A stretch of 64,000 bases of DNA. Origin: SFHK01 sp964554795 (GTDB lineage: Bacteria; Bacillota; Clostridia; Christensenellales; Aristaeellaceae). Under the pieces are notes generated by a model. It made no database searches and had not been told where the DNA came from. It saw only the letters and a list, made by a program, of their open reading frames with translations. A program made the translations under genes and the position numbers. How positions within the stretch are numbered: the first letter of the stretch is position 1; the number at the start of each line of letters is the position of its first letter. Where the stretch lies: the NCBI GenBank assembly GCA_964554795.1, contig CAZKQB010000003.1:44567-108566 (forward strand), written 5' to 3'. This document shows positions 7,923 to 15,700 of the stretch, piece by piece.

Positions 7923-8633
7923 TCAGACGATTTTGGTGTAGCGGGAGGAAACCCAGCCGGTCTTGCCATCGAGCGTGACCTTATACCACAGTACGCCGCG
8001 GCTGTCACGGGACTTCTCACCCAGATACTCCGCATAGTCGCCTTCCTCCAGCACGGTCAGCTTTGCGCCGGTCAGACTGGGGCTCTTGCGAACCCACGTT
8101 TGGCCGTTGTTTGCCTTCACGTAGTACGTTTCGTCCCACGAGGATGACGTGGAGGCGTAGCGTGAGGAAATCCAGCCCGTCTTGCTTCCGACGAACACCT
8201 TGTACCACGTTACGCCGCGGTCGTCCTTGGCGGTTGCGGTGTAGGTCAGGCGGTCGTTCTTATGTACGATGGCGACGATTTTGGCGTCCAGATCGCCGTC
8301 CTCGCGCACGTTTACCGTGGCGCCCTTGACGTAAACGTACTTGGCGCCACCCTCGCTGAAGGATGCATAGCGGGAGGAAACGTAGCCTGTCGTGCCCTTG
8401 AAGGACACCTTGTACCAGTCCACGCCGCGGTCATCCGCTGCGATTGAATCCTTGTATACCAGCTTCTCGCCCTTGTGGGCGATGCCCAGGCTCCAGTATT
8501 CAGTGCCTGCGCCGTCGCGTACGTGTACGGTTGTGCCGTTGATGTAGACATACGTCGTTTCAGCAGCGGCAGCGCCTGCGGCCAACGAAAGAATCAGCGA
8601 TAGAGCAAGCAAAACCGAAAGCATTTTCTTCAA
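7923..8633 (-). CDS. Secreted protein with three bacterial SH3 domains
   Basis: A 236-aa exported protein: signal peptide MKKMLSVLLALSLILSLAAG ending AAAAE, then three SH3 type-3 repeats of about 65 residues. Each has the pattern V-x-VR-(D/E/K)... to G-x-x-WYKV ... GW(I/V)SSRY-(A/T): VHVRDGAGTEYW, VNVREDGDLDAK and WVRKSPSLTGAK start the repeats. Such domains usually bind cell-wall peptide bridges. No enzymatic domain is present, so it is probably a wall-binding adaptor. I choose TTG 8633 because the only ribosome site, AGGAAAGG at 8643-8650, abuts the GTG at 8642 with no spacing but sits 9 nt from TTG 8633. It has its own promoter and terminator. Confidence 0.85.
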   Translation of the reverse strand: MKKMLSVLLALSLILSLAAGAAAAETTYVYINGTTVHVRDGAGTEYWSLGIAHKGEKLVYKDSIAADDRGVDWYKVSFKGTTGYVSSRYASFSEGGAKYVYVKGATVNVREDGDLDAKIVAIVHKNDRLTYTATAKDDRGVTWYKVFVGSKTGWISSRYASTSSSWDETYYVKANNGQTWVRKSPSLTGAKLTVLEEGDYAEYLGEKSRDSRGVLWYKVTLDGKTGWVSSRYTKIV

Positions 8634-8666
8634 ATCGAACACCCTTTCCTGTTTATAGATGGGAAG

Positions 8667-8695
8667 ATTTTAACACTTTTGAAATATATTGTCAA
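8667..8695 (-). promoter_or_regulatory. Predicted sigma-70 promoter of the SH3-repeat gene
   Basis: Minus strand: consensus TTGACA (8690-8695), 17-nt spacer, TAAAAT (8667-8672). Confidence 0.85.
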
Positions 8696-8766
8696 GACGA
8701 AGGGCGATATTCCGTGGTAAAATCTTGTTCTGACACCATAAGTCACAAAAGCTCCCGGCTGATTGC

Positions 8767-8795
8767 TTGAAAATGACATATATATGTGATACAAT
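8767..8795 (+). promoter_or_regulatory. Predicted promoter of the I42-like inhibitor gene
   Basis: TTGAAA (8767-8772), 17-nt spacer, TACAAT (8790-8795), about 60 nt before ATG 8856. It diverges from the SH3-gene promoter about 70 nt away. Confidence 0.75.
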
Positions 8796-8855
8796 TCAGC
8801 TGTTCCGTAATATTGCGGTTCAAATTAAAGCGACAAATAAGGAGGAAAATGACGT

Positions 8856-9593
8856 ATGAAGAAATGGGGGACGCTTTGTCTGGCACTTTGCCTGCTCTTT
8901 TCACTGATTTGCAGCGTGCAGGCAGAGGCAATCGAGGGAGAGTGGTTTGAGCTGAGTGCGGAGGACACGGTGCTTACCGTGCGCCTGCCCGGCGATGAAA
9001 CGAACGGCTACGGCTGGAATGGCGAGTTTTCCGAAGCAGACGTTTTTGAGCTCCTGACGATGGAGTATTCCGGCGGCCAGTGGATAGCCAGCTACAGAGC
9101 GATTGGGCAGGGAACGGGGCTTACGGAGCTGCGCCTTTCCTACGGCAAGGAGGGTGCGTTTCCGGCTGCAACGGCCGTGCTCGACCTGAGCGTAGACGAT
9201 GGGCTGAAGATCGGAATCGAGTCTGCGAAATACGTGGAAACCTATGCGGATACGTGGGTGGAGATGAGCGAGGATGCGTGCGTGCTCACCGTGCGTCTGG
9301 ATGCGAACGCCGCCACCGGCCGCAGTTGGATGTATGAGATCGATGATCCCTCCGTGCTGGAGCTTGTGACCGACGAATACGTGCCCTACGAAAGCGGCGA
9401 GGGATCCGACGATCTGGGCGGCGAATGGGCTGCGAGCTTCCGCGGCTTGACTGCAGGAACGGCAAGCCTGACCCTGTGCTACGGCGGCGCCGACGATGCG
9501 GCGCCCGTAGATGCGCGCACGCTCGTAATTACCGTGGCGGAGGATGCGACGCTGACACTTGACTTCGTGGAAATGGACGCGATTCTCGGCTGA
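8856..9593 (+). CDS. Secreted protein with two chagasin-like (I42) domains
   Basis: A 245-aa exported protein: signal peptide MKKWGTLCLALCLLFSLICS ending VQAEA, then two related domains at about residues 28-120 and 130-240. Each has E-D-x-x-L-T-V-R-L, a turn in the place of the chagasin NPTTGY loop (ETNGYGW in the first, AATGRSWMYE in the second), a middle block (GGQWIASYRAIGQG and GGEWAASFRGLTAG) and L-x-L-x-Y-G. This matches the I42 fold that inhibits papain-like cysteine proteases. The loops are altered (no strict NPTTGY, no RPW), so inhibition is not assured. ATG 8856 has AGGAGG about 10 nt upstream; an ATG at 8849 is out of frame. It stands alone with its own promoter and terminator. Confidence 0.72.
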   Translation: MKKWGTLCLALCLLFSLICSVQAEAIEGEWFELSAEDTVLTVRLPGDETNGYGWNGEFSEADVFELLTMEYSGGQWIASYRAIGQGTGLTELRLSYGKEGAFPAATAVLDLSVDDGLKIGIESAKYVETYADTWVEMSEDACVLTVRLDANAATGRSWMYEIDDPSVLELVTDEYVPYESGEGSDDLGGEWAASFRGLTAGTASLTLCYGGADDAAPVDARTLVITVAEDATLTLDFVEMDAILG

Positions 9594-9685
9594 TGCGGGA
9601 AGGCAAACCATCGCCATCCGCCAAGCAGACGGTCTGAACAAGCCATATAATGGCATATCTCCTATGGCAGCATTCCATTGCTGCC

Positions 9686-9718
9686 GACGGCCGCCCACTC
9701 GGGCGGCCGTCTTTGTTT
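9686..9718 (+). terminator. Terminator after the I42-like gene
   Basis: An 11-bp perfect stem (9686-9696 with 9701-9711, loop ACTC) followed by TTTGTTT. It lies about 90 nt beyond the stop codon. Confidence 0.85.
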
Positions 9719-9782
9719 GCCGTTCGTTGTCCGCTTTCTCAAAGGGAAATCGATTTGTCTTTTGGCAAGAGATAGACTGCGG

Positions 9783-9835
9783 AAAAAAGAAAAACCGTGG
9801 CTTCGCAGGAAGGTGTTCCAATGCGAAGCCACGGT
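9783..9835 (-). terminator. Terminator of the MacB-like ABC gene
   Basis: A 14-bp stem (9794-9807 with 9822-9835). On the minus strand it is followed by a T-rich run, TTTTTCTTTTTT. It lies 13 nt past the stop codon of the gene ending at 9848. Confidence 0.9.
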
Positions 9836-9847
9836 CTTGCGGGAAGG

Positions 9848-12388
9848 CTATTCGCTTCTCAATGCCTCGACGGGGTCGCGCCGGGCAGCGAAGCGGGAGG
9901 GAATCAGGCCGGCGATGAGCGTCAGCAGCATGCTGATGGCTACAAGTGCCAGCGCGCCGTCCATGGGAAGCTTCGCCATGTTGGCGATGCCGGTGAGGTT
10001 TTGAATAATCGCGTTGGCGGGCACGATGAGCAGGCAGGAAATGCCGATGCCCATGGCTCCGGCCAAGAAGCCTACGATCAGTGTTTCTGCGTTGAACACG
10101 CGGGAAATGTCGCGCTTCGATGCGCCGATGGCGCGCAGAATGCCGATTTCCTTGGTACGCTCGAGCACGGAGATGTAGGTGATGACGCCGATCATGATGG
10201 ACGAGACAACCAGAGAAATGGCCACGAAGGCGATTAGCACGTAGGTGATGGCATCAATGATCGTGGTCACGCCGGAGAGCAGCACGTCGATATAGTCCGT
10301 GTAGCGCAGCACGCGCTCCCCGTGGCCCTCCGCCTCCATGCGGGCGTTATAGTTGTCGATGTAGTCGGTTACGGCTTTTTTGGCCTCGAAGTTCTTCGGA
10401 TAGATCACGATGGAGAACGGAGAGGACAGGTCGGCGACGCCCAGCGCTTTCAGATTATCTTCGTAGGTCGCCTGCGCGGACTGTGAGGCCTGCGCGCCCA
10501 TCATGCTGGCGTTCGTTGTCGCTTCCTTTGCCAGCGGAAGTCCGGTAAAGACGTCCGTTTCCGGGGCTGCCATCTGTGCGCGGACGATTTCGGTCTCGCG
10601 GGCTGAGGTGATATACGCGTCGGTCAGCGACTTCAGATAGCCGATGCTGCCGCCGTTCATGCCGCGTGCCACCGAATCCTCGCTGGGGCGCACGATGCCG
10701 ACCACGCGTAGGGTGAGTCCGTCGTTGATCGCGGCCTGAAGCTTGGCGGCGTCGCTGCGAATGTCTTCGTATAGTCCCGTCTCCGGGTTTTTCTCATAGT
10801 ACGCCGCGGGCAGCACCAGCTGGTAGGTGAGATCCAGAAGCTGCTCGTAGGAGTAGCGCTCCTTCTTCAGCTCAAACGATTGGCCGCGCACGAAGCTGGC
10901 GAAGAAATAGGAAAGCTCGCTTTGCGGCTTGAGTCCCAGCGTATACAGCGTCATTTCGCTCAGGCTGTTGTCCTCGTTAACTACCAGCACAAGCTCTTCC
11001 TTTGACTCAGGCCAGCGCCCGGCGATCACGTCGTACTGCTGATCCAGCAGCGTACGGTTGTCGATCAGCTCTGTCCATGCGTTCATGCTGCGCCCGCCGA
11101 ACGCCGTGGACATCGAGCTCATGTTGCTCATGTAGGTGTTCATGTCGCCAGACATGCTCATGCCCATCATGCTCTCCAGCAGCTTCGACGGGTTTACCTG
11201 CAGGGGCGTTTCTCCGGCGGTCGACCAGATCTGTAGATCCACGTCGTACTGATAGCCCACGTCGCTCACCAGTGAGCGGAAGTTGGCATCGCCGTCAATC
11301 TGCGCCTTAAATGCGGCCAGATCGTTTTTCTCCACGCCGTTCATCATGGCAGCGAACATGTCGGTCATGACCTCGCCGGAATGGATGTAGCCCTCCTCGC
11401 GCTCGCCGTCGTTCGTGTGCTGCCCGCTCATGCTTTCCAGCAGGGCGGAGGAGTCCATTGCCTCGGAGGTGATGGTGAGCGGATAGCCGGACAGCGTTTC
11501 CTCTTCCACGCGCGAGATGTAGCTGCGGAAGCCGTGCGACAGCGAAAGAATCAGCGCGATGCCGATAATGCCGATGGAACCGGCGAAGGCGACGAGAATC
11601 GTGCGCGTCTTTTTGGTGAGCAGGTTGTTGAGCGAAAGGGACAGCGCCGTCAAAAACGACATGCCCGGCTTTTTCACCTTTCCTGTCGGAGCGGGTGCTT
11701 CGGCCTCCAGCTCTGCCGGCATGGTGTCATTCACCACGCGGCCGTCCAGAAGGCGGATGACGCGCGTGGAATACGCCTGCGCCAGATCCGGGTTATGTGT
11801 GACCATGATTACCAGGCGGTCGCGGGCAATTTCCTTCAGAAGCTCCATTACCTGCACGCTGGTCTCGCTGTCCAGCGCGCCGGTAGGCTCGTCGGCAAGC
11901 AGTACGTCCGGGTTGTTGATCAGTGCACGCGCAATTGCCACGCGCTGCATCTGCCCGCCGGACATCTGCGACGGCTTTTTGTGAAGCTGATCGCCCAGAC
12001 CCACGCGCTTCAGCGCTTCCTCGGCGCGTGCCCGGCGTTCGGCGCGGGAAACGCCCGTCAGCGTCAGCGCCAGCTCGACATTGGCCAGCACCGTCTGATG
12101 CGGAATCAGATTGTAGCTCTGAAACACGAAGCCGATGGTGTGATTGCGATATGCGTCCCAATCCTTCTCGGAAAAATCCTTTGTGGACTTGCCGCGGATC
12201 ACAAGATCACCGCCGGTGGCGTGGTCGAGACCGCCAATCAGGTTCAGAAGCGTCGTTTTGCCGCATCCCGAGGGCCCAAGGATTGATACGAATTCATTTT
12301 TGCGAAAGGTGATGGAAACACCGTCCAGCGCCTTCACACTCTGGCCGCCGGTGCGATATTCCTTTTCAATGCCAATCAGACTCAGCAT
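9848..12388 (-). CDS. MacB/LolD-FtsX-type fused ABC transporter
   Basis: 846 aa. Residues 1-225 are an ATPase of the MacB/LolD class: Walker A GPSGCGKTT, Q loop FVFQSYNLIP, signature MSGGQMQRVAIARA, Walker B DVLLADEPTGALDS, H loop MVTHNP. A membrane helix near residue 265 (RTILVAFAGSIGIIGIALIL) leads into a long extracytoplasmic domain (about residues 300-690), then three C-terminal FtsX helices (residues about 715-835) with RTKEIGILRAIGASKRDI. Such mechanotransmission proteins power extracytoplasmic work such as peptide or antimicrobial handling rather than classic transport. No partner periplasmic-adaptor gene is visible. Start ATG 12388 has GGAGGGAT upstream. It is monocistronic between its own promoter and terminator. 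Confidence 0.9.
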   Translation of the reverse strand: MLSLIGIEKEYRTGGQSVKALDGVSITFRKNEFVSILGPSGCGKTTLLNLIGGLDHATGGDLVIRGKSTKDFSEKDWDAYRNHTIGFVFQSYNLIPHQTVLANVELALTLTGVSRAERRARAEEALKRVGLGDQLHKKPSQMSGGQMQRVAIARALINNPDVLLADEPTGALDSETSVQVMELLKEIARDRLVIMVTHNPDLAQAYSTRVIRLLDGRVVNDTMPAELEAEAPAPTGKVKKPGMSFLTALSLSLNNLLTKKTRTILVAFAGSIGIIGIALILSLSHGFRSYISRVEEETLSGYPLTITSEAMDSSALLESMSGQHTNDGEREEGYIHSGEVMTDMFAAMMNGVEKNDLAAFKAQIDGDANFRSLVSDVGYQYDVDLQIWSTAGETPLQVNPSKLLESMMGMSMSGDMNTYMSNMSSMSTAFGGRSMNAWTELIDNRTLLDQQYDVIAGRWPESKEELVLVVNEDNSLSEMTLYTLGLKPQSELSYFFASFVRGQSFELKKERYSYEQLLDLTYQLVLPAAYYEKNPETGLYEDIRSDAAKLQAAINDGLTLRVVGIVRPSEDSVARGMNGGSIGYLKSLTDAYITSARETEIVRAQMAAPETDVFTGLPLAKEATTNASMMGAQASQSAQATYEDNLKALGVADLSSPFSIVIYPKNFEAKKAVTDYIDNYNARMEAEGHGERVLRYTDYIDVLLSGVTTIIDAITYVLIAFVAISLVVSSIMIGVITYISVLERTKEIGILRAIGASKRDISRVFNAETLIVGFLAGAMGIGISCLLIVPANAIIQNLTGIANMAKLPMDGALALVAISMLLTLIAGLIPSRFAARRDPVEALRSE

Positions 12389-12414
12389 GACCCAAATCCC
12401 TCCAATCTACTCGT

Positions 12415-12420
12415 ATTATA
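12415..12420 (-). promoter_or_regulatory. Extended -10 element of the MacB-like gene
   Basis: Minus strand TGC-TATAAT (TATAAT at 12415-12420) about 27 nt before the start codon. No good -35 is seen, which fits an extended -10 promoter. Confidence 0.5.
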
Positions 12421-12599
12421 GCACGTGCGCCGCTTTTCCGGGTGAAGTTTCACGCAAATTCCGGAGCAGACCACGGCAATATCTGGACAAAATTATGACG
12501 CCGTGCTCGGCGGCGCGGCAGTCTGAAGCGGGACAACCGGGTGGAAGCGGATTGCGGAGACGTCTGCGGCGCGCCAATGCCGGATGCCTGAAGCGGGCC

Positions 12600-13379
12600 T
12601 CAGTCGGAAAGGGCACACAGGCAGCCGGACAGGCGAATGAGGCGCTCGTCGACGTCGTTGCGCCCGTAGGCGTTCAGAAACTCGTCGCGGAAGTCGTCGC
12701 AGCCGAGGTTGCGGTTCAGCGACCAGAGTGCCCAGAACAGGTCAAAGTGGCGGTTGCCCACGCCTGCACCCCCCGCATCGATGAATTCGGTGAATCGGAA
12801 ATCCGCCAGCATGCAGTTGGGCAGGCAAAAATCGCCGTGTATCAGCGCGTCGTCGCACAGGAGCCCCGCGTGCTCGTCTGCGTATCGGAAGAGCTCTTCA
12901 ACATGACAGATGCCCAGATATGCGGCAACGGGGGCATATAACCCATGATTTTCCGTGCGCGCCCGCTCAAACATGCTCAGCCATTCGGCAGACAGGCCGC
13001 GAATGGGGCAGCCGTCTGCAGAAGCCTCGTGCAGCCGCCGTGCCGCGCGCCCCAACTCCGCGGCAAGGCGCGCGGGCTCGGCACGGTAGGCAGGCAGGAT
13101 CGCCGTTTCGCCCCGCGCCCGGCGCGATAGCAGGAAATCGCGCTCGCCCGTCTCGTAGGCAAGAACCTCCGGCGCAAAATCCCTGTCATGCAGATAGGCC
13201 TGCATGGCTGCTTCGTGCGCTAAGCGTCCGGCACCATCGGTTTTTAGATACAGGCCACCGTCTATATCAAAAAAATATACGTCCGCGCCAGAATGGCCAA
13301 TGCGATTCGGCTCTGCCGCTGCGCCCTGTACGCGCGCGGCGATTGAATCGGGGAGGAGAAGCCGGTGGCCTGTATACAT
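12600..13379 (-). CDS. APH(3')-like aminoglycoside/antibiotic phosphotransferase family protein
   Basis: 259 aa from ATG 13379, which has AGGAGG about 6 nt upstream; the open frame runs further upstream but without signals. The kinase fold is shown by Lys in GGLYLKTDG, the Brenner-type catalytic segment ALIHGDFCLPNC (Asp183) and the metal-binding FIDAGGAGVGNRHFD. HGD-x-CLPN and FID-x-G-x-x-GV-x-(D/N)R are the hallmarks of the APH(3') branch. Relative to classical enzymes the second motif is altered (usually FIDCGRLGVADR). It may confer aminoglycoside resistance or phosphorylate another small molecule; the sequence cannot decide. It lies on the minus strand downstream of the YjdF-like gene and may share its transcript. 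Confidence 0.82.
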   Translation of the reverse strand: MYTGHRLLLPDSIAARVQGAAAEPNRIGHSGADVYFFDIDGGLYLKTDGAGRLAHEAAMQAYLHDRDFAPEVLAYETGERDFLLSRRARGETAILPAYRAEPARLAAELGRAARRLHEASADGCPIRGLSAEWLSMFERARTENHGLYAPVAAYLGICHVEELFRYADEHAGLLCDDALIHGDFCLPNCMLADFRFTEFIDAGGAGVGNRHFDLFWALWSLNRNLGCDDFRDEFLNAYGRNDVDERLIRLSGCLCALSD

Positions 13380-13497
13380 AAAAAGCCTCCTGATGCACGC
13401 TGTCCGGTGCGTTCTGCGCCGGCAGCGCATTTGAAGGAAATAAAACGCGATTGGCGCTGCCGTCTTGCAGTCCGCACACGGAAAACCGAAGGGACAT

Positions 13498-13920
13498 TCA
13501 ATGCCCGTGATGCTTTTCGCGGTGCTTTTGCTGGCGAAGCTGGAGACGGCGTTCCGTCTCGGCCTTCTGCAGCTCATTTGACCTTTTGCGGCGCTGAAGG
13601 GCGCTCTGCACCCGAAGGAGGGAGAGCGCCTGCTGAGTGCGCGTGCCCACGCCGGAGTTTTCCAGCTGCCGGGCAGCTTGACGCTGTCTGCGCTTGGGAT
13701 TGACGCGTACATTTGCGATTCGCGTGGTACCCTCGTGAGATGGGCTGAAATGCAGAGTGTATGCGTTTTCCAGTAGCCATGCCTGCACCTCGTAATCCCT
13801 CGGCTCCGCACCGAATACGATGCGTGCCGTCTCGTAGCGGCCATCTGCTTCGTGCTCGTACAGCTCCACCACAAAGGATTCATCAAATAAGACGGTCAGC
13901 TTTACGCTTACGTCTGCCAT
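13498..13920 (-). CDS. YjdF-like DUF2992 family protein
   Basis: 140 aa from ATG 13920, chosen for AAGGAGG 8 nt upstream (the frame itself opens at 13971). The first 80 residues match DUF2992: KLTVLFDESFVVELYEHEADG, then ARIVFGAEPRD-x-E-V, a small beta protein. The second half is very basic and Gln/Arg-rich (QRRKRSNELQKAETERRLQL), helical, as usual for the family tail. In Bacillus subtilis the homologue yjdF lies under a riboswitch that responds to azaaromatic compounds; its biochemical role is unresolved. The gene precedes the phosphotransferase on the same strand, so the pair may belong to a response to small cationic or aromatic compounds (inference). Confidence 0.8.
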   Translation of the reverse strand: MADVSVKLTVLFDESFVVELYEHEADGRYETARIVFGAEPRDYEVQAWLLENAYTLHFSPSHEGTTRIANVRVNPKRRQRQAARQLENSGVGTRTQQALSLLRVQSALQRRKRSNELQKAETERRLQLRQQKHREKHHGH

Positions 13921-14105
13921 GGGAAATTCCTCCTTGAATATAAAGCTGAAACGAGGGAAACGGACAACCAAGGAGGCAGGTTACTGATGAGAGGGAAAGG
14001 ACTCTCACTTCCGGACTACCGGCCGGAACGTGTTTTTATTCCCGCGGCTGCGCTCTTTGAACGCATATCTTTCTCCGGCAGTGCCGGTGAAATTCGGTTT
14101 CTGAG
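13921..14105 (-). promoter_or_regulatory. Structured leader upstream of the DUF2992 gene (riboswitch candidate)
   Basis: This 185-nt gap is GC-rich and, on the minus strand, contains several hairpins (CCGGC-ACT-GCCGG, CCGG..CCGG, GAGAG..CTCTC) before the AAGGAGG. DUF2992 genes are the known targets of the yjdF riboswitch (Rfam yjdF motif), so this is where one would look. I could not match the consensus by eye; it may be just a terminator of the upstream operon plus a promoter. Confidence 0.25.
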
Positions 14106-15569
14106 TCAGTCGTAGGATTCCAGCGAATCCTGTGCGTACTCGTCGATATAGTACAGATGATGAATGAGCGCGTCGGTGAGATCGCGCCCGAAGGCCTCGG
14201 ACAGCGCGTCGGCGAAGGAACGGTAGGTCGCGCGCGTGAAGCGGTTCTCGCGCACATACAGGCTTAAGCCGTCCAGAAAGACGTCGCGTCCCATCAGCAG
14301 CCGAAGCTCGTGCATGACGGCCGCGCCGCGTTCGCGGGTGACGATTTCGTATTCGCGCTGGGTCGTAAAGCGGTTTGTGAAGCTGTCTACGGACAGTCCG
14401 CCGGGAATCGTGACCTGAAGCGCCGGGCGCACCAGCGCGTCGAGCGCGGAAGAAAACGCCGCTTCGCCCTCTGAGGCCTCCGTGAGCAGTAGAGCAAGGT
14501 ATTCGCTTACGCCCTCAATCAGCCAGGCCTCGCTGCCGGGGTTTACCTGTACGACGTCGGACAGGAAGACTTGTGCCGTCAGCGCATTTACGCGTGTGAG
14601 GAGGGTGTCCGCGCTCGTCCAGTCCGATTCGGAAAGAATCAGCACGCCGCCGGCCAGCATTTCGCTCGCGGATTGCGCCTGAACGATGGCCAGCGTGTCG
14701 TATGGATAGCTTCCGAGGATTGGCTCCAGTGTGTTCAGCGCGTTGATCGCTGCATCCCGCGCCGCGGATAGCTTTCCGCGGCTTTGCCCGAATGCGTAAA
14801 CCTTCACTCCGGAGACTGCCTGACCCTCGCGCACGTGAAACTTCCGGCTGATGACCAGCCCAAAGTCGCAGGCGTTTTTCTGCTCCACGCGCACGCGATC
14901 AAAGCCGTTTCCCGCGTCCTCGCGCAGAAGCTCGCCGGCAGAGGCAACGTCGTAGTCATGGGGCACATATACGTCCGCCGTGTAATCGGCACGCTCGGAA
15001 TAGCTGTATCGGCCTGCGCGCGTCACGGGGTTCAGCGTGAATTCGCCGTCCTCCCATGCTGCCAGCGCCGGGTAGAAGCCAGTCAGCCGCCAGTCCTTTG
15101 TGCCTGAGCCCAGAAAGGCATGGTTGTCGCTCAAAAGAAGCGTGTAGTTGAACGCAAATTCGGCACCCTCGCCCGCGTTCACGTTACACGCGACGCGCAG
15201 AAAGCATTCGTTGTCACCCTGTATCGCCCATTCGGTTGCCTCGCCGTTTACCGTGACAGACGAAAACGACAGCCCCGCCGGGGCATAACCGTCTGGAAAC
15301 GCAGCAAGCAGCGTTTCATTGTCGTAGGGCAGCGTGCTTTCGCGGCGAAATACATTTCCGTATACGGTGAACAGCACGCTTTTCAGCGCTTCGCCGGTGC
15401 GGTTTTCGAAGGAAACTGTCTGTGTAACGGCGAAGGCCTGACTGTCCTCCAGCATGACCATGGAAAGCCCGTAACGCACGGCGGCATCCGCCTCCGCCGT
15501 CGCGCAAACGAATGCCGCCGCCGCGGCGCAAGCAAGCGCCGCTAAAATGGTGCGAAGCACGCGCATCAT
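14106..15569 (-). CDS. Exported M1-peptidase-like pseudoenzyme lacking the zinc site
   Basis: 487 aa from ATG 15569, which overlaps the stop of the small upstream gene by 1 nt (TGATG). An Ala-rich signal peptide (RTILAALACAAAAAFVCATA) is followed by an N-terminal beta saddle (FENRTGEALKSVLFTVYGN) and an aminopeptidase-N-like domain. The family's HExxH should lie at residues 328-332, before WLIEG, but the sequence is NALTA followed by QVF where active enzymes have QWF. Both zinc His and the catalytic Glu are thus missing, while the third-ligand Glu352 in AWLIEGVSEYL remains. The GAMEN-type substrate loop is also changed (SEMLAGGVLILSE). I infer a binding or chaperone-like role outside the cell. 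It is the last gene of the signal-peptidase operon. Confidence 0.78.
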   Translation of the reverse strand: MMRVLRTILAALACAAAAAFVCATAEADAAVRYGLSMVMLEDSQAFAVTQTVSFENRTGEALKSVLFTVYGNVFRRESTLPYDNETLLAAFPDGYAPAGLSFSSVTVNGEATEWAIQGDNECFLRVACNVNAGEGAEFAFNYTLLLSDNHAFLGSGTKDWRLTGFYPALAAWEDGEFTLNPVTRAGRYSYSERADYTADVYVPHDYDVASAGELLREDAGNGFDRVRVEQKNACDFGLVISRKFHVREGQAVSGVKVYAFGQSRGKLSAARDAAINALNTLEPILGSYPYDTLAIVQAQSASEMLAGGVLILSESDWTSADTLLTRVNALTAQVFLSDVVQVNPGSEAWLIEGVSEYLALLLTEASEGEAAFSSALDALVRPALQVTIPGGLSVDSFTNRFTTQREYEIVTRERGAAVMHELRLLMGRDVFLDGLSLYVRENRFTRATYRSFADALSEAFGRDLTDALIHHLYYIDEYAQDSLESYD

Positions 15570-15688
15570 CAATAGACTCCGAGCATGTAAAGCAGAAGCG
15601 ACACAATTGAGCCGCCCGCCAGCAGAATGCACAGAAACAGGCACAGGGCGCGTGCGGCCCGGGACTGTCTGCTCGTCTTTTTCTTCAT
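15569..15688 (-). CDS. 39-aa single-span membrane protein
   Basis: A small gene between the signal peptidase and the M1-like gene. ATG 15688 is preceded by GGGAGAG, and the gene begins 12 nt after the lepB stop. The protein starts MKKKTSRQSRAARA, then a hydrophobic helix (LCLFLCILLAGGSIVSLLLY) and ends MLGVY. Its TGA overlaps the next ATG by 1 nt (TGATG), a strong sign that it is translated. The basic N-terminus predicts a cytoplasmic start with the tail outside. It may help the neighbouring peptidases in the membrane, but no family was recognised. Confidence 0.7.
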   Translation of the reverse strand: MKKKTSRQSRAARALCLFLCILLAGGSIVSLLLYMLGVY

Positions 15689-15700
15689 AGAGTCTCTCCC

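Noticed and set aside
11381..12286. A 301-codon + strand frame inside the MacB-like gene
   Set aside because: Antisense to the ATPase domain with all ABC motifs.
12416..12616. A 66-codon minus-strand frame between the MacB-like and phosphotransferase genes
   Set aside because: Arg/Pro-rich, no ribosome site, and it overlaps the promoter region.
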